The position numbers and the translations under genes were made by a program. Shown here piece after piece: positions 24,350-34,806 of a DNA stretch of 64,000 nt. Under the pieces are notes generated by a model. That model had not been told where the DNA came from, did no database searches, and was given only the letters and a program-made list of their open reading frames with translations. The DNA is taken from contig CM040096.1 of assembly GCA_022496805.1 (NCBI GenBank), forward strand, positions 15,439,501 to 15,503,500. Reading direction: 5' to 3'. Numbering within the stretch: position 1 is the first letter of the stretch; every line of letters begins with the position of its first letter. The stretch comes from Pohlia nutans (taxonomy: Eukaryota; Streptophyta; Bryopsida; Bryales; Mniaceae).

Positions 24350-25174
24350 TAAGTTTCCTCTTACTTCTGATTGTTTTCAGGTGATGCATACTCTATCTTG
24401 TACGTTAGTCCTAAGCTTAATTTGTAATTTTGCTGATTTGGTTGCTTTAGTGTATCAAGCAGAGGTTGGAAAAAGTTGTTCAAATGCAGGGAAGCCAGTT
24501 CCCATAGCATCTTTATTGAGAATTTGTGAAAATTTGAGAAAATTATCATTGTGACATGCCTAACTATTAATCCTTAGTGCCCAGGGTGGTTTTTTTTAAA
24601 TCATAATTTTTTAAAGAATCTTAAGATTTCATCACAAATTGTGAAAAATTGAAATATGAAAACAAAAATTTAACTTTGCTAATGCCATTATGACATCTTT
24701 TACTTTCAAAACGGTGTATGTTCATCCACCATAAATTCAATGAGATCATAACATTCGTACTGACCAAAGAAACAAAACTCTTTGAAAACTCTACTATACT
24801 ATATACTATGCCCTTAGATCTATTTCAAACTTATACTTGAATTTGCAAAAATGGGTACGATTCTGAATAGTAAATTTCTTAATTAGCGATGAAATAAAAA
24901 CTAGAAGGGCCCCTCCTAAATCTTATCGGTCCTTGCACATCTGCTTCAAATTTCGATGGAATTTGTAAAATCCATTCCAGTAGTTTGCGTTGCTTATCCT
25001 TGTGCTCTGCAATCCAACCAATAACATTCTCAATCAAGTTCTAAGCATTCACAATCAAGTTCTAAGCACCCACAATTGAATCAATTTGACACAAATTGTC
25101 ACAAATTTTGTCGTCTAATTGTAAGTTTGAGCTAATTCCGCTCTCATTTTACACAAAGTACAAGAGGCTCTTAC
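24350..25174. other. Intergenic, nothing recognised
   Basis: AT-rich 3' flank of the membrane-protein gene. It contains a short direct repeat, AATCAAGTTCTAAGCA (near 25033 and 25051). No gene or mobile element was recognised. Confidence 0.45.
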
Positions 25175-25562
25175 CATCATACCGCTGCCAAATTGTGGAA
25201 AAGCACTCGTAGCTTTTTATAGTTTATCAACCCAGCCAAAGTCCACAACTGCATCACCCCCCCCAAAATCCGTCATAAGTAACTTTGCCATGGGGACCCA
25301 GTTTTGTCTTTTTATTTAATACTCCAATTGAGTCATCACGGACGTCCCTGAAAGCCAAAATGTGTGTAAATTGAAAACACAAATCCTACAAATCCTAGTC
25401 AATACTTGTTCACATAGTACTTACCACTGGTCTGATTAGATATAAGAAATTATTTCAGTCTCTTACGTCAGAATGCAAGTAATGTGGCCATTTATAAAAA
25501 TAAAACAAAATTATTGTATGCAGATTCGTACCCTCCAAGCATTGACAGACACCAGTAAACAT
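25175..25562 (-). pseudogene. PMP22 pseudogene fragment (exons 5-6)
   Basis: The minus strand of 25175-25248 matches exon 6 of the PMP22 gene at 35060-35145. It keeps GLINYK and LRVLFHNLAA together with the flanking GATGCAG acceptor and GTAA donor. It lacks four codons and has an in-frame TGA where the gene has Cys before Trp. Sequence at 25532-25562 matches the end of exon 5, but has lost two bases, so the frame is broken. Intron sequence around the two pieces also matches. Introns show that it came from DNA duplication and not from an mRNA copy. Earlier exons are absent or unrecognisable. Confidence 0.82.
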
Positions 25563-25813
25563 TCTCGTATGACGTGTTTGCTCTCTTAGTAACACACTAC
25601 AATGTATGATAAAATTGTATTCATAGAAAATGGTGTGAAGAAAAGGTCAACAAAAGCCATAACTTGCGAAGAGTAAAAGCGAAGCTCACCTCCATAAATC
25701 AGAAAGGAATTGGTCTGCTTCCACAAGCCAATAAAACAAGTGCTTGCTATTGCCAGCTTCCCCCAATTTGGAGAAGGTCATGTTGTCACAGTTAGTTGAG
25801 ATTGCCAAACTGG

Positions 25814-28483
25814 TCACCAGTAATCTTGACATGAACACGCACCGTCTTTGAAGTGATGAAAGCGGTTCATGTCCCTGACCACAATCTCCTTTCCAGTCAC
25901 CTTGGAGATGAATTTGGTTGCTGTATGACAATCCAGACACACCCGAAGGTTCTTGAAAACATGAATTGGTTTATTACTACTGGAGGTGCGGAGAATTCCA
26001 TACGCAATAGCCAACTTCTCACTATGCGAGCAGAGAGACAATTCTTTATCCTTCTCGTCAATATCATGCAACACAAGCCGGGTATCCGGGCGGTAGCCTT
26101 CAGCCTTGATTTTCTCAGTCAATCTGCTCAGCTCCGCGTAAATCTCCTTCGCTTCCGGGTGAGACGTATCCCCTGCAACAAACTCATGGATCTTGTTACC
26201 AACTTGGATCCAACTGTGCCCCGGTTCCTTGCGAATACCCCTCTCCTGCATCATTTTGCGCACCAATGACACCTCCTGCACCTTGTCAGCCGCAGCATAG
26301 ATGTTGGACAGGAGCACGTACGTCGAGGCGTCCTCGGGCTTCAACTTGATTCGCTCTTTCGCTGCGAGTTCGCCCAACTCCACATTACCATACGCTCTGC
26401 AAGCACCCAGCAAAGCTCCCCAAGTTGCTCCATTGGGCGCAACTGGCAGGCTATCAATCAAGAGCTTTGCTTCCTCCAAGTGTCCGGCGCGCGCGAGAAG
26501 ATCCACCATGCAGGTACAATGCACAACAGAAGGCTCAATGCCGTAATCTCGCGACATAGCCGAAAAAAGCCCACGGCCTTCGTCAACAAGACCTGCATGA
26601 CTACAGGCTGACAACACTGCCACAAATGTGGTCCCATCAGGCTTCACATTCATTTCCCTGAAGACTTTTAGAGCTTCAGACCCGCACCCGTGTTGTGCAA
26701 GTCCACCTAGCATCACATTCCATGTAATCAAGTCCCGTTGCTGCATGTTATTGAAAACGAAACGAGCATCGTCAATACTGCCACTCTTTGCATACATGTG
26801 AACAAGCGCGCTGCCCACGCGCACATCTGCCTCAAGTCCTGCGTCGCGGGCGTGCCTGTGAACGTCCCTCACCCACTCCAAAGCTCCTGCACTTGCAGTG
26901 GCATTCAGTATGCTTGTATAAGTGATGGCATTAGGTTTGAAGCCTTCCTGTATCATTTGGAGGAAGAGTGCATATGCTTCCACACCGCAACCGCGCTCTG
27001 CATATGCTCCAATCATCGTCGTCCATGTGATGACATCCCGTTCTGCCATTCTGTCAAAAATTAGTCTGGCATCTTCTATACTGTCACTCTTTGCATACAT
27101 GTGAACAAGCACGCTGCCCACACGCATGTCTGACTCAAGTCCTGCTTCATGAGCATGCCTGTGAACGTCCTTCACAGCACCTGCGCTTGTACATGCCTTT
27201 AAAATGCTCACATAAGTGATGGCATTTGGTTTGAAGCCTTCTTGTATCATTTGGAGAAAGAGTCCATATGCTTCCACGTCAAAACCACGCTCTGCGTATG
27301 CTCCAATCATCACATTCCATGTGATGACATTGCATTTCTGCATTCTGTCAAAAACCAGTCTGGCATCATCCATAATGCCACTCTTTGCATACATGTGAAC
27401 AAGCGCATTGCCGATACGAAAATCCGACTCAAGACCTGCGTTCTGGATATGGCTGTGAATATCCTTCACAGCCCCTGTGCTTGTACATGCATTCAGGATG
27501 CTCATATAAGTGATCGCATTTGGTTCGAAGCCTTCCTGTATCATTTGGTGGAATAGTCCATATGCTTCCGCGGCATGACCGCCTTCTGCATATGCTCCAA
27601 TCATCACGTTCCATGTGATGACATCCTGTTTCTCCATTCTGTCAAAAACCAGTCTGGCAAAATTGATACTGCCACTCTTTGCATACATGTGAATAAGCGC
27701 ATTGCTCAACTGCAAATCCGACTCGAGTCCCGCGTCAAGGACATGGTTGTGAACCTCCTTCACCCACTCCAAAGCCCCTGCACTTGCAGATCCATTCAGG
27801 ATGCTCGTATACGTGATTGCATCTGGTTTAAAGCCTTCCTGTTTCATTTGCACAAGGAGCTTATATGCTTCCTTACCACACCCACTTTCTGCATATGCTC
27901 CGATCATCACATTCCAGGAAATGACGTTGCGACTGGCCAAGTCCTCAAATGTTTTCCTTGCCTCCTTTATGCTCCCACACATTGCATACATTTTAAGGAG
28001 CGCAGTCCCGACTCGCACATCTGATTCAAAGCCAGCATGTCTGATATATCCATGAACTTCTCGGCCCCATTTCAAAGCCGATGGGCTGGCACATGCCTTG
28101 AGGATACTCAAATAAGTAACCTCATTTGGCTGCGCACCTTCTTGTCGCATTTGGTTGAAAATCTTCATTGCATCTTTCCAACGAGCATACCCTCCAATAA
28201 TGATGTTCCAACTAATAACTTCCTTCTTCTCAAGCTCATCAAACACTCGGCGTGCCTCGCGCAATCTCCCACATCTGATATACACAATCAGTAGGTTGTT
28301 CACCACATGTATATTTTGGTCCATTCCACTCGCTATGATGCAATCATGAACTTCCTTGGCCGCTACAAGGTCTTTATGCCTCAAGCACCGCTTCAAAACT
28401 TCAACGTACATGTACGAGTCTATAGCAATGCCCTGTTGTATTCGGTTCTTCAAAACAACAATCGCTTGTTTTGTGCTTCGCAT
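25814..28483 (-). CDS. PPR-DYW protein, organellar RNA editing factor
   Basis: PLS-class pentatricopeptide protein with intact E, E+ and DYW domains, the type that binds organellar transcripts and edits C to U. From the first ATG (28483) it is 889 residues. The frame stays open upstream to about 28590 without an ATG and meets a GTTAG acceptor-like site, so an upstream exon with the targeting peptide is possible. About 18 PPR motifs fill residues 15-660. Residues 225-560 consist of near-identical blocks of 98-101 residues (ARLVFDRM..VITWNVMIGAYAE..., QMIQEGFKPNAITY). The PG box GHSWIQVGNKIHEFVAGD follows. The deaminase keeps HSEKLA (H-x-E), CLDCH and the final CSCQDYW, so it should be catalytically competent. 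The coding body has no introns. Plastid or mitochondrion cannot be told apart. Confidence 0.9.
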   Translation of the reverse strand: MRSTKQAIVVLKNRIQQGIAIDSYMYVEVLKRCLRHKDLVAAKEVHDCIIASGMDQNIHVVNNLLIVYIRCGRLREARRVFDELEKKEVISWNIIIGGYARWKDAMKIFNQMRQEGAQPNEVTYLSILKACASPSALKWGREVHGYIRHAGFESDVRVGTALLKMYAMCGSIKEARKTFEDLASRNVISWNVMIGAYAESGCGKEAYKLLVQMKQEGFKPDAITYTSILNGSASAGALEWVKEVHNHVLDAGLESDLQLSNALIHMYAKSGSINFARLVFDRMEKQDVITWNVMIGAYAEGGHAAEAYGLFHQMIQEGFEPNAITYMSILNACTSTGAVKDIHSHIQNAGLESDFRIGNALVHMYAKSGIMDDARLVFDRMQKCNVITWNVMIGAYAERGFDVEAYGLFLQMIQEGFKPNAITYVSILKACTSAGAVKDVHRHAHEAGLESDMRVGSVLVHMYAKSDSIEDARLIFDRMAERDVITWTTMIGAYAERGCGVEAYALFLQMIQEGFKPNAITYTSILNATASAGALEWVRDVHRHARDAGLEADVRVGSALVHMYAKSGSIDDARFVFNNMQQRDLITWNVMLGGLAQHGCGSEALKVFREMNVKPDGTTFVAVLSACSHAGLVDEGRGLFSAMSRDYGIEPSVVHCTCMVDLLARAGHLEEAKLLIDSLPVAPNGATWGALLGACRAYGNVELGELAAKERIKLKPEDASTYVLLSNIYAAADKVQEVSLVRKMMQERGIRKEPGHSWIQVGNKIHEFVAGDTSHPEAKEIYAELSRLTEKIKAEGYRPDTRLVLHDIDEKDKELSLCSHSEKLAIAYGILRTSSSNKPIHVFKNLRVCLDCHTATKFISKVTGKEIVVRDMNRFHHFKDGACSCQDYW

Positions 28484-28885
28484 GTGCAACCTGACATCGC
28501 CACCTTGAACAATTTGCCTCCCCCCTCTTGCACTAGTAGGCAAAGTGTTCCTTCTTCCAACGTTGCCCTTCGGTAACCTAACTCATCAATATATTCTTCA
28601 TCAAAAAAATAACCTTCATTAAGCGAAAAAAATTCTCAAATATTTTGATATACACATACTTAGATGCATCATTGTATCTCTTACATGCACAATCTTTACC
28701 AGAAAGTAAAGTACACCTACTAAACACTTTTGGGGTGAAAATCGTAAAGCAAACAAAGAGAAGCATGTGTTGTACAAACCAAATCCTCAAATCAAAGTTG
28801 CACCTCATAAAACATATCACAAAGTGAGAGTCTGACGTCCACCTTCAATTGTAAGCTTCATCTCTAACAGAGACATTATTTGCAC
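28484..28885. other. PPR 5' flank and OSB 3' flank
   Basis: This is the short gap between two same-strand genes. It contains the upstream open extension of the PPR frame (to about 28590) and AT-rich sequence likely to be the OSB 3' UTR. No separate gene was recognised. Confidence 0.4.
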
Positions 28886-31174
28886 CTACTTCTTGTCACA
28901 GAGGGAGACAAACGACTCTTTCCTTAGAGTTCCATGCTCATGCCAATACCTATTTGGTTGTGCAGTCTCTTGAGAATCATTGGTGTGAAAATCAACACGA
29001 GATTGTAATTTGCCTTGAGTAAGCCTCGTCTTCACCCATGGCGGAGTAGACCAGCCATCTACCCAAAGTGCTTCCTTTGTCGCCTTGTGTTTAAAGTCAG
29101 GCAGTTTGGAGTTCATCTGTTGGCACCACAATCAAATATGCAAAAACCAATCAAGGAACAAACACTGGAGTGATATAATTAGCCTTCACTCCACTCCAAA
29201 ACATGCAAAGAATGAAATAAGTTCGTTGTTTCCAGAGCGCCATAACCTTCTTTCTAACATCAACCAACTGGTAGTCCTAGCGATACCTTGTCAACTCTGT
29301 TGTCCCACCACTGCGAAGGATCCGCAAAATAGTCCTCCCAAACTTGCTCAATTGTCTGTGTCTTGCCTGATTCAGCTGAAACATACTTCATCCATGTCAG
29401 TCACATTCTTTCCGAGAGATTCAAACCGCATCAATCCACTGCTTTCACAAGCATCTGATACATACCTGAGGCATTGGTACTCAGAGATGGTCTTCTCCAA
29501 ACTGGTGATGATAAACACCGAATTTCTCCGTTGCTTCTTCCGCATGAGACCACTAATAAAGAATAAGGGTGAATCAGCCACGGAGACTTGAAGAGCCTCA
29601 TCACACAAGCATCCTGTTCACACAAACCTCAACACTGCGTCAAAAAACAGTTTGAGCATAAGATACTGATATTTAATGTTTATAATTCAATCAACCAAGA
29701 TCATGTCTTAACATGTGACACCCTATTCGTCAACCATGGCTATGGAGGAGGCCTCAATATATGGGAAACATGTGTTGCCAACATGACCACAATGCTTCAA
29801 TTGACACAATTCACAAGTTATCCAACTTCTTAGGTATATAGCCATAAGTCAACACTCACTCACCAAAAAGATTCTCCTTTGTTGCCCATGAGACAATAAA
29901 AGGTGCATGAGTGTAGACATGGTGTCTACAAGGCTCCTCTGTAACAGCAAAGTAATTACACCACAAATAGAATTCAAAAGAGAAAGTATATGAATGAATC
30001 TCTTCAAGTCTTCAGCTCCCTTTTAATAGTGTATCCTCTGTCTGTTACGTGAAGCTCCAAATGTACGCAGTGTCTGAAACCTTGAGAAAAAGTAAACATA
30101 TCAATCTGCTCCCTTTCAATTGAGTTTGTTCTCTTCTCCAAATTGCTAAACCTCCATCCAGGAATATTCTGTTCAACAGTGTCGTAAAGCTCCTTCTTCT
30201 CTGTCATAACTTCCAATGTATGCAGCTCACAAAAAATTATCTAGGACTTCACTTCAGTCCAGACACAAAGTTTCATGTATAAATTAATCTCCGTCTCCCC
30301 TTCAATTGTGTCTGTTGCTCTCTCCCCTCCACATTGCTAAACCCACAGTCTAGAGAGCAAAAAACATACTCAGAAATTCTCTACATCAACAACCACCAAG
30401 GAATGCAGCCCCAATACTAAACTTCAGTCAAAACAAAGTGAAACAATCCCTCCAGGTCGTTAAACTGTGTCTGTTCTCTTCTCCAAAATGCTAAACCCTA
30501 AACCCTAAACTCGACTTAAGTCTGTTTTTTGAATACATTGCTAGACCCTCAGTTTGGAGAGGCAAAACACCCTCAGCGATTCTCAATATCAACAACCACC
30601 AAGGAATGCAGCCTCAATACTAAACTTCAGTCAAGAAAAGGTATCATGTAGCATAAGAAACAATCTCTACTGCTCCCTTTAAATTGCGTATGTTCTCTTC
30701 CCCAAATTCCTAAACCCTAAACCCTAAACTTGATTTTAGTCTAGAGAGAGTTTCAAATGTAAAAGTAAGCTTATTCAGCTTCCTTACGCTCTTACCATAG
30801 CCAGCAAGAACGCTGCAACACGAACTCAATTGAAAGGCAGAAGCTAAGCACCCTCGAGGCTCCATAGGAACAATTTTATTGTCAATGCAACTGCCTATGC
30901 AAGCTCCAGAACTTCACTTCAATTCAATCTAGACTCACAAAGTAGAAGTATATAAGAATGGGTCTCTTCCAACTCTGTGTGTGCTTCCTTCCGAATTGCG
31001 AAACCCTAATTGAGCAAACCTGCGAGCAGCGAGAGAACCCACAACGCCCATAACTCGCAATAGATGCAAAACGCTGCAAGAATTTGCATTGGTTGTAGAG
31101 AAAGGATCACATGTGAAGAATCGCCTACTTGGCCCAGCTTGATCGATCGGCTGCAATCGACCCAAGCATTCCAT
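28886..31174 (-). CDS. OSB-type organellar single-stranded DNA-binding protein
   Basis: OSB proteins are plant organellar ssDNA-binding proteins that limit recombination of mitochondrial or plastid DNA. Minus-strand exons in order: 31174-30939, 30812-30796 (17-nt micro-exon), 29938-29864, 29613-29449, 29375-29287, 29116-28886. All are GT-AG and phase-consistent, giving 270 residues. The OB-fold is diverged (FVLAGYEEP, HAPFIVSWATKENLFG, LFFISGLMRKKQRRNSVFII, EYQCLRYV). It is followed by one clear OSB motif split by an intron: WEDYFADPSQWWDNRVDK then PDFKHKATKEALWVDGW...PPWVKTRL. The N terminus is rich in Arg, Ser and Ala and fits a transit peptide. An alternative ATG lies at residue 42 (MGVVGSLAARRF). 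The last two exons are certain. The micro-exon and the 29449 donor rest on phase alone. Confidence 0.72.
30000..30760 (-). repeat. Tandem units in OSB intron, copies of exon 1 edge
   Basis: About four diverged units of some 200 bp share GCTAAACCC / AATTTGGAGAAGAGAAC, CTCAATTGAAAGGGAGCAG, and CCAACCACCAAGGAATGCAGC...AATACTAAACTTCAGTCA (near 30393 and 30594). The same order of blocks occurs at the 3' half of OSB exon 1 and its donor (30900-31010), so the array looks like repeated duplication of that exon edge. Two units contain CCCTAAACCCTAAA (near 30493 and 30713). Confidence 0.65.
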
Positions 31175-31240
31175 TGTCGGTACATGTCTACATGTTACGA
31201 AAGGACGATCAAGTGATGACGTTCAGAGCTTGAAGTTTAA

Positions 31241-31817
31241 CCCCTAAATGCCTACAGCCATCTCCAAATTGGGCAGTTTTGCAAAGATGCATTATAAAAT
31301 GCAATTAAGAGGGATATTTTGAACTTGATGTATGAATAAAAGTTGTACATTATGAATTTTACATTCTATCCATACATTCTATTCATACAGTTAAATTTAT
31401 GATTGCAATCATCAATATTTTTGTATAAAATTTGAAACTTAAAATTCAAAATTCTTTTGTGATCCAATTATGAATAAGATATTGACAATTTGTGGATAAA
31501 GCTTGTTGTGATTGGTTGAAATGCAATACTCTAAGTGTAGTGATTTTTGGGGATTTTTTGGTTGCTTAATTTTGTGAGTTGGACTTTTGAACACTTTTGA
31601 ACACTTTTGAACTAAAATCTTAGAAACTTTTGGTGAATTACTGCAACATGAAATGAGGCATACAAATTTCACAAATCGTCTCCTTTCTAATTGGTTCTCA
31701 CATGCATGAAGTTAACTTCCCATACAATCTATAGTAAAATTTCACACTACAAAAAGTGCATGATGGTGGATGAAATCTATACATCGTTCAAAAAATGAAC
31801 GCTTAGGCAGTTAAAGG
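31241..31817 (-). mobile_element. TTAA element family A, 577 bp
   Basis: TTAA at 31237-31240 and 31818-31821. Termini are CCCCTAAATGCCTACAG and TTAGGCAGTTAAAGG. The interior aligns with the 12405 and 39700 copies in the same orientation, including TTGATGTATGAATAAAAGTT. Confidence 0.85.
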
Positions 31818-31868
31818 TTAAAAGACACAAACAAAAAAATACTAATTCATTTGACACACTTTTGACAA

Positions 31869-31962
31869 ATATATATATATATATATATACATATATATAC
31901 ATATATATGTACACATATATATATATATATACATATATATATACATATATATTTTTTATTTA
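31869..31962. repeat. TA/TATG microsatellite
   Basis: A run of alternating TA with interspersed CATATATA and GTACACATATA units, about 95 bp long. It is self-complementary and likely to be length-variable. Confidence 0.8.
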
Positions 31963-32100
31963 AAAAAAAAACACATGATTGGACAAAATCTCATGGAATT
32001 ATGCATGGTCAAATTTTAGTTGACTTCAGGATATATAATTTTTTTATGTGTATATCTCACTTAATATTGATTATTTTAAGAAATAAATAACTCTAATAGA

Positions 32101-33265
32101 GTTATCCGCTTACTCACCTTGAGTTTGGATAAGCTACTATAATTTTGCTTTAATATACTCCTACATGTTCACTCCAAATAGTTATAAGGTACACAAGAAT
32201 TTGGTGGTCTTTCATTATTAATCCTTTGACGCGCTTGGGTCCATGTAATGGATGATAGACATATTGTAAGCCTTCTTTTGACTACATCTGTACAATTTTT
32301 CATCCATCCAAATTTTCCTTGGTTCTTGTGCTCGTTGACTACCATTTGTACATTATGGATCTTCAAAACAAGATATTGTGATTTTTTTAAACTGTCAAAA
32401 TTGGTTCATGTCAAGTTTCATTCTTAGTTCAAAAAGTGAGACTTTAACAATGATTTTTCAAAATATATAGAACCAAACAATGGAAATTATACCATCTCAT
32501 AGTGCATATTATTCCAAATTCGTTATAAATTTTTAAATATATACTAGGGCTTTGTTTATTTCCGTACCACCAGTCACGAAGTGAAAGGCCATGAAATTGA
32601 ATAAGATGTGAAAGGCTAGGTTTCTTCACATAATGGTCATGGGAAGACCATCCAAGAATGTGAAAGGCTAGGTTACATCATAAAAACTCTGCCCTAGAAC
32701 TGTCGACTCGCTAGCTCACTTACAAACCCTACAACTGTTAAAAAGCCACAAGTGGAACCTATAGTCATCAATACCATTTTTCTAAACTAGCTCCGACCTA
32801 CGGTCATCACTAGAATTTTTTAATTTGGGATTTTAAAGTGAATTTCAAAAGAAAGCCTTGTAAATTTGATTTAAAAATATTAATAAAAATATGATAAATC
32901 CAACCGTACATATGTGATTTATACATTGAGATTTACAACTTTTTTTTATACATCAACTCCATTTTTGTGATTCATCAAACATTTTATAACACAATTTTGA
33001 AATCAGTGGTGGATTTGGACTTTAAAGGGTTGAATGTGTAAAGCTTGGTGGTCTCTAAACTCAAAGAAAACTCAAAAAACGTCTATTTTGATGGCAAAAA
33101 AAAGTTTTACTTGAGTTTAGAGACCACCAAGCTCTTACACACCTAATCAATGAGAGACCATCAAGTTCTTGTATACCTTATAACTATTTGGAATGAACAA
33201 ATAAGAGTATATTAAAGCAAAATTCTTGGTATCTTATTCAAACTCAAGGTGACTTAGCAGATAAC
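32101..33265. mobile_element. Foldback element copy B, interrupted
   Basis: Arms begin GTTATCCGCTTACTCACC (32101) and end AGCAGATAAC (33265). The pieces 32101-32217 and 33034-33265 match the intact foldback at 37784-38138, for example TTTTGCTTTAATATACTC, AATAGTTATAA and GAGACCACCAAGCTCTTACA. A TTAA element of 808 bp sits in the left arm. Without it the element would be about 350 bp. Confidence 0.75.
32222..33029 (+). mobile_element. TTAA element family C, 808 bp, nested
   Basis: TTAA at 32218-32221 and TTGA at 33030-33033 flank termini TCCTTTGACGCG and CTTTAAAGGG. It matches the 13086 element along both halves. A further insertion of about 270 bp between ACTAG copies (near 32546 and 32812) explains the extra length. 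It lies inside foldback copy B. Confidence 0.75.
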
Positions 33266-34806
33266 TCTAAAAAAATGGGTTGGGAAATTTTGAGAGAGGA
33301 TGATTTATTTATTTTTTATTGCTAAAAACATCATTTTAGAGCTCAAAAAACCATTCTTTTGACCCAAAAGCCTTGTGAGGGCCTCTTCGTACTTTATAAG
33401 TTAATCCTTAATGACCCAATCAACCATTTTGTAGCGGCTCCTTGTTTGGGGGCATTATTTTTGGATTGGAAAAGACTTGTTTTGAAAAAATAAAAATAAA
33501 ATTATGCATAGTGAAATGAATTAACTTTGTATGGGTGTTTTACAGATTAAAATTGTTGTCACCTAATTTTCCGTACGAAGAAAAGAACACAAAGTATGTT
33601 ACGTTATTGTAGTGTTAAAATTTTACTATTAGGGGAATGATAATGATGTTTTCATGATCAAATTTTAGGCCTACCTTATATATGAAGTTGAGGTTGTTTT
33701 TTCTTGGACGGATTCAACCAAATTTCAATCCGTATTTGGCTTAAAGCCGGCCTCAAGTACTCAATATAATAAGGTTATAGCGAAGGCCATTTCTCTCATA
33801 TCTAATGGCGTTGGGGCCAAAGAGACGAAGGAGAATGAAGGAAAGAAGAGACCAAAAAGAGCTATTCAAATTTGCAAACAATCCAAGGGTGTTGATTGCT
33901 GGAAAAAGTAATTTTAAATGATTTTATTTATTTTTGTTATTAAAGCCTAGAAACTACCCCAAGGCCACGAATTGGCCTTCCAATCTCGGTGCACCCAATT
34001 CTTCGAGTTGGGGCCCGGACCTTGTTGTTTTAAATTAAAAAATTGGTTTCAAAATTTTGACCATAAATCTTGGTGTAAAGGGATTTGGGCTGATTTTGGG
34101 GATTGGACCAATGAGAGGTGAGGATTTGAACCCTCTTACACATCAAAACGGCCTCAACTTCATATGTAAAGCAGTCAATAGGCCTCTTCTTGCAAATCTA
34201 TGCAAAATAAAAGTTTAGCAGAATTAGGTACGTCCACCTTATACAATAAGGCATGTGTATCTTCGTTAGTTTTGTTTTTTTTTTTGCCACGCCATAACCG
34301 TGGTCACAATGGAGGTTCTTTACAATCTAATGCTATGAAGAAAAACCTTGTTAAGAAAATCTTACAACACACATAACCTCCATAAGCAAAATAAAAAACT
34401 GTAACCTAAAGAAACTTTGTGAAAAAATGCTGCCCACAGGTGGCCATGTTCACAAGCAATATGAAAGTTATGCATTGGAATATTAACAAAGAAACTATCA
34501 AAACAAACAGGCAATTTCACATGCCTATAGTTCAGTATTTCTGACTTACCACCTCTGAAACCTCTACCCAAATCTGTGGATCTAACTTCGTGCAGGAACT
34601 CAAACCACCTGTAAGTTGAGTATAAACTGCTTTCAATTTTGAAACTTCCACAACGAACCTGTGATTTATACTACGCTACTGCAAGCTAACATTTTAGGGC
34701 AGAGTTATGAGCTCAACAATCCTCCAAATCCCACAGCCTTGCAAGGTCTTGGTACAGTCCAATCACCCTGTTTGACAGTGCAGCTGAATTGACATTGTCT
34801 GTGTGT
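33266..34806. other. Intergenic with one bounded repeat
   Basis: Apart from the inverted-repeat element at 33667-34185 the sequence shows no gene. The part after 34360 probably includes the 3' UTR of the PMP22 gene, which is read on the minus strand. Confidence 0.4.
33667..34185. mobile_element. Probable inverted-repeat element, about 520 bp
   Basis: AGGCCT plus ATATGAAGTTGAGGttGTTTT at the left end pairs with AAAACggCCTCAACTTCATAT...AGGCCT at the right end, with about 40 bp of imperfect inverted repeat. No target duplication or coding region was recognised. Class unknown. Confidence 0.45.

Noticed and set aside
25853..28576. Plus-strand frames antisense to the PPR gene
   Set aside because: They repeat with the same period as the PPR blocks and are shadows of the intact minus-strand frame.
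30004..30216. 70-codon minus-strand frame in the OSB intron as an exon
   Set aside because: It lies in one unit of a tandem array whose other units have stops and frameshifts. It is not phase-compatible with flanking OSB exons, and it does not resemble an OB-fold.
34080..34160. Possible tRNA on the minus strand with a GGTTCAAATCC B-box
   Set aside because: The B-box is good, but no A-box at proper distance and no acceptor or anticodon stem could be built. The motif lies inside the inverted-repeat element at 33667-34185.
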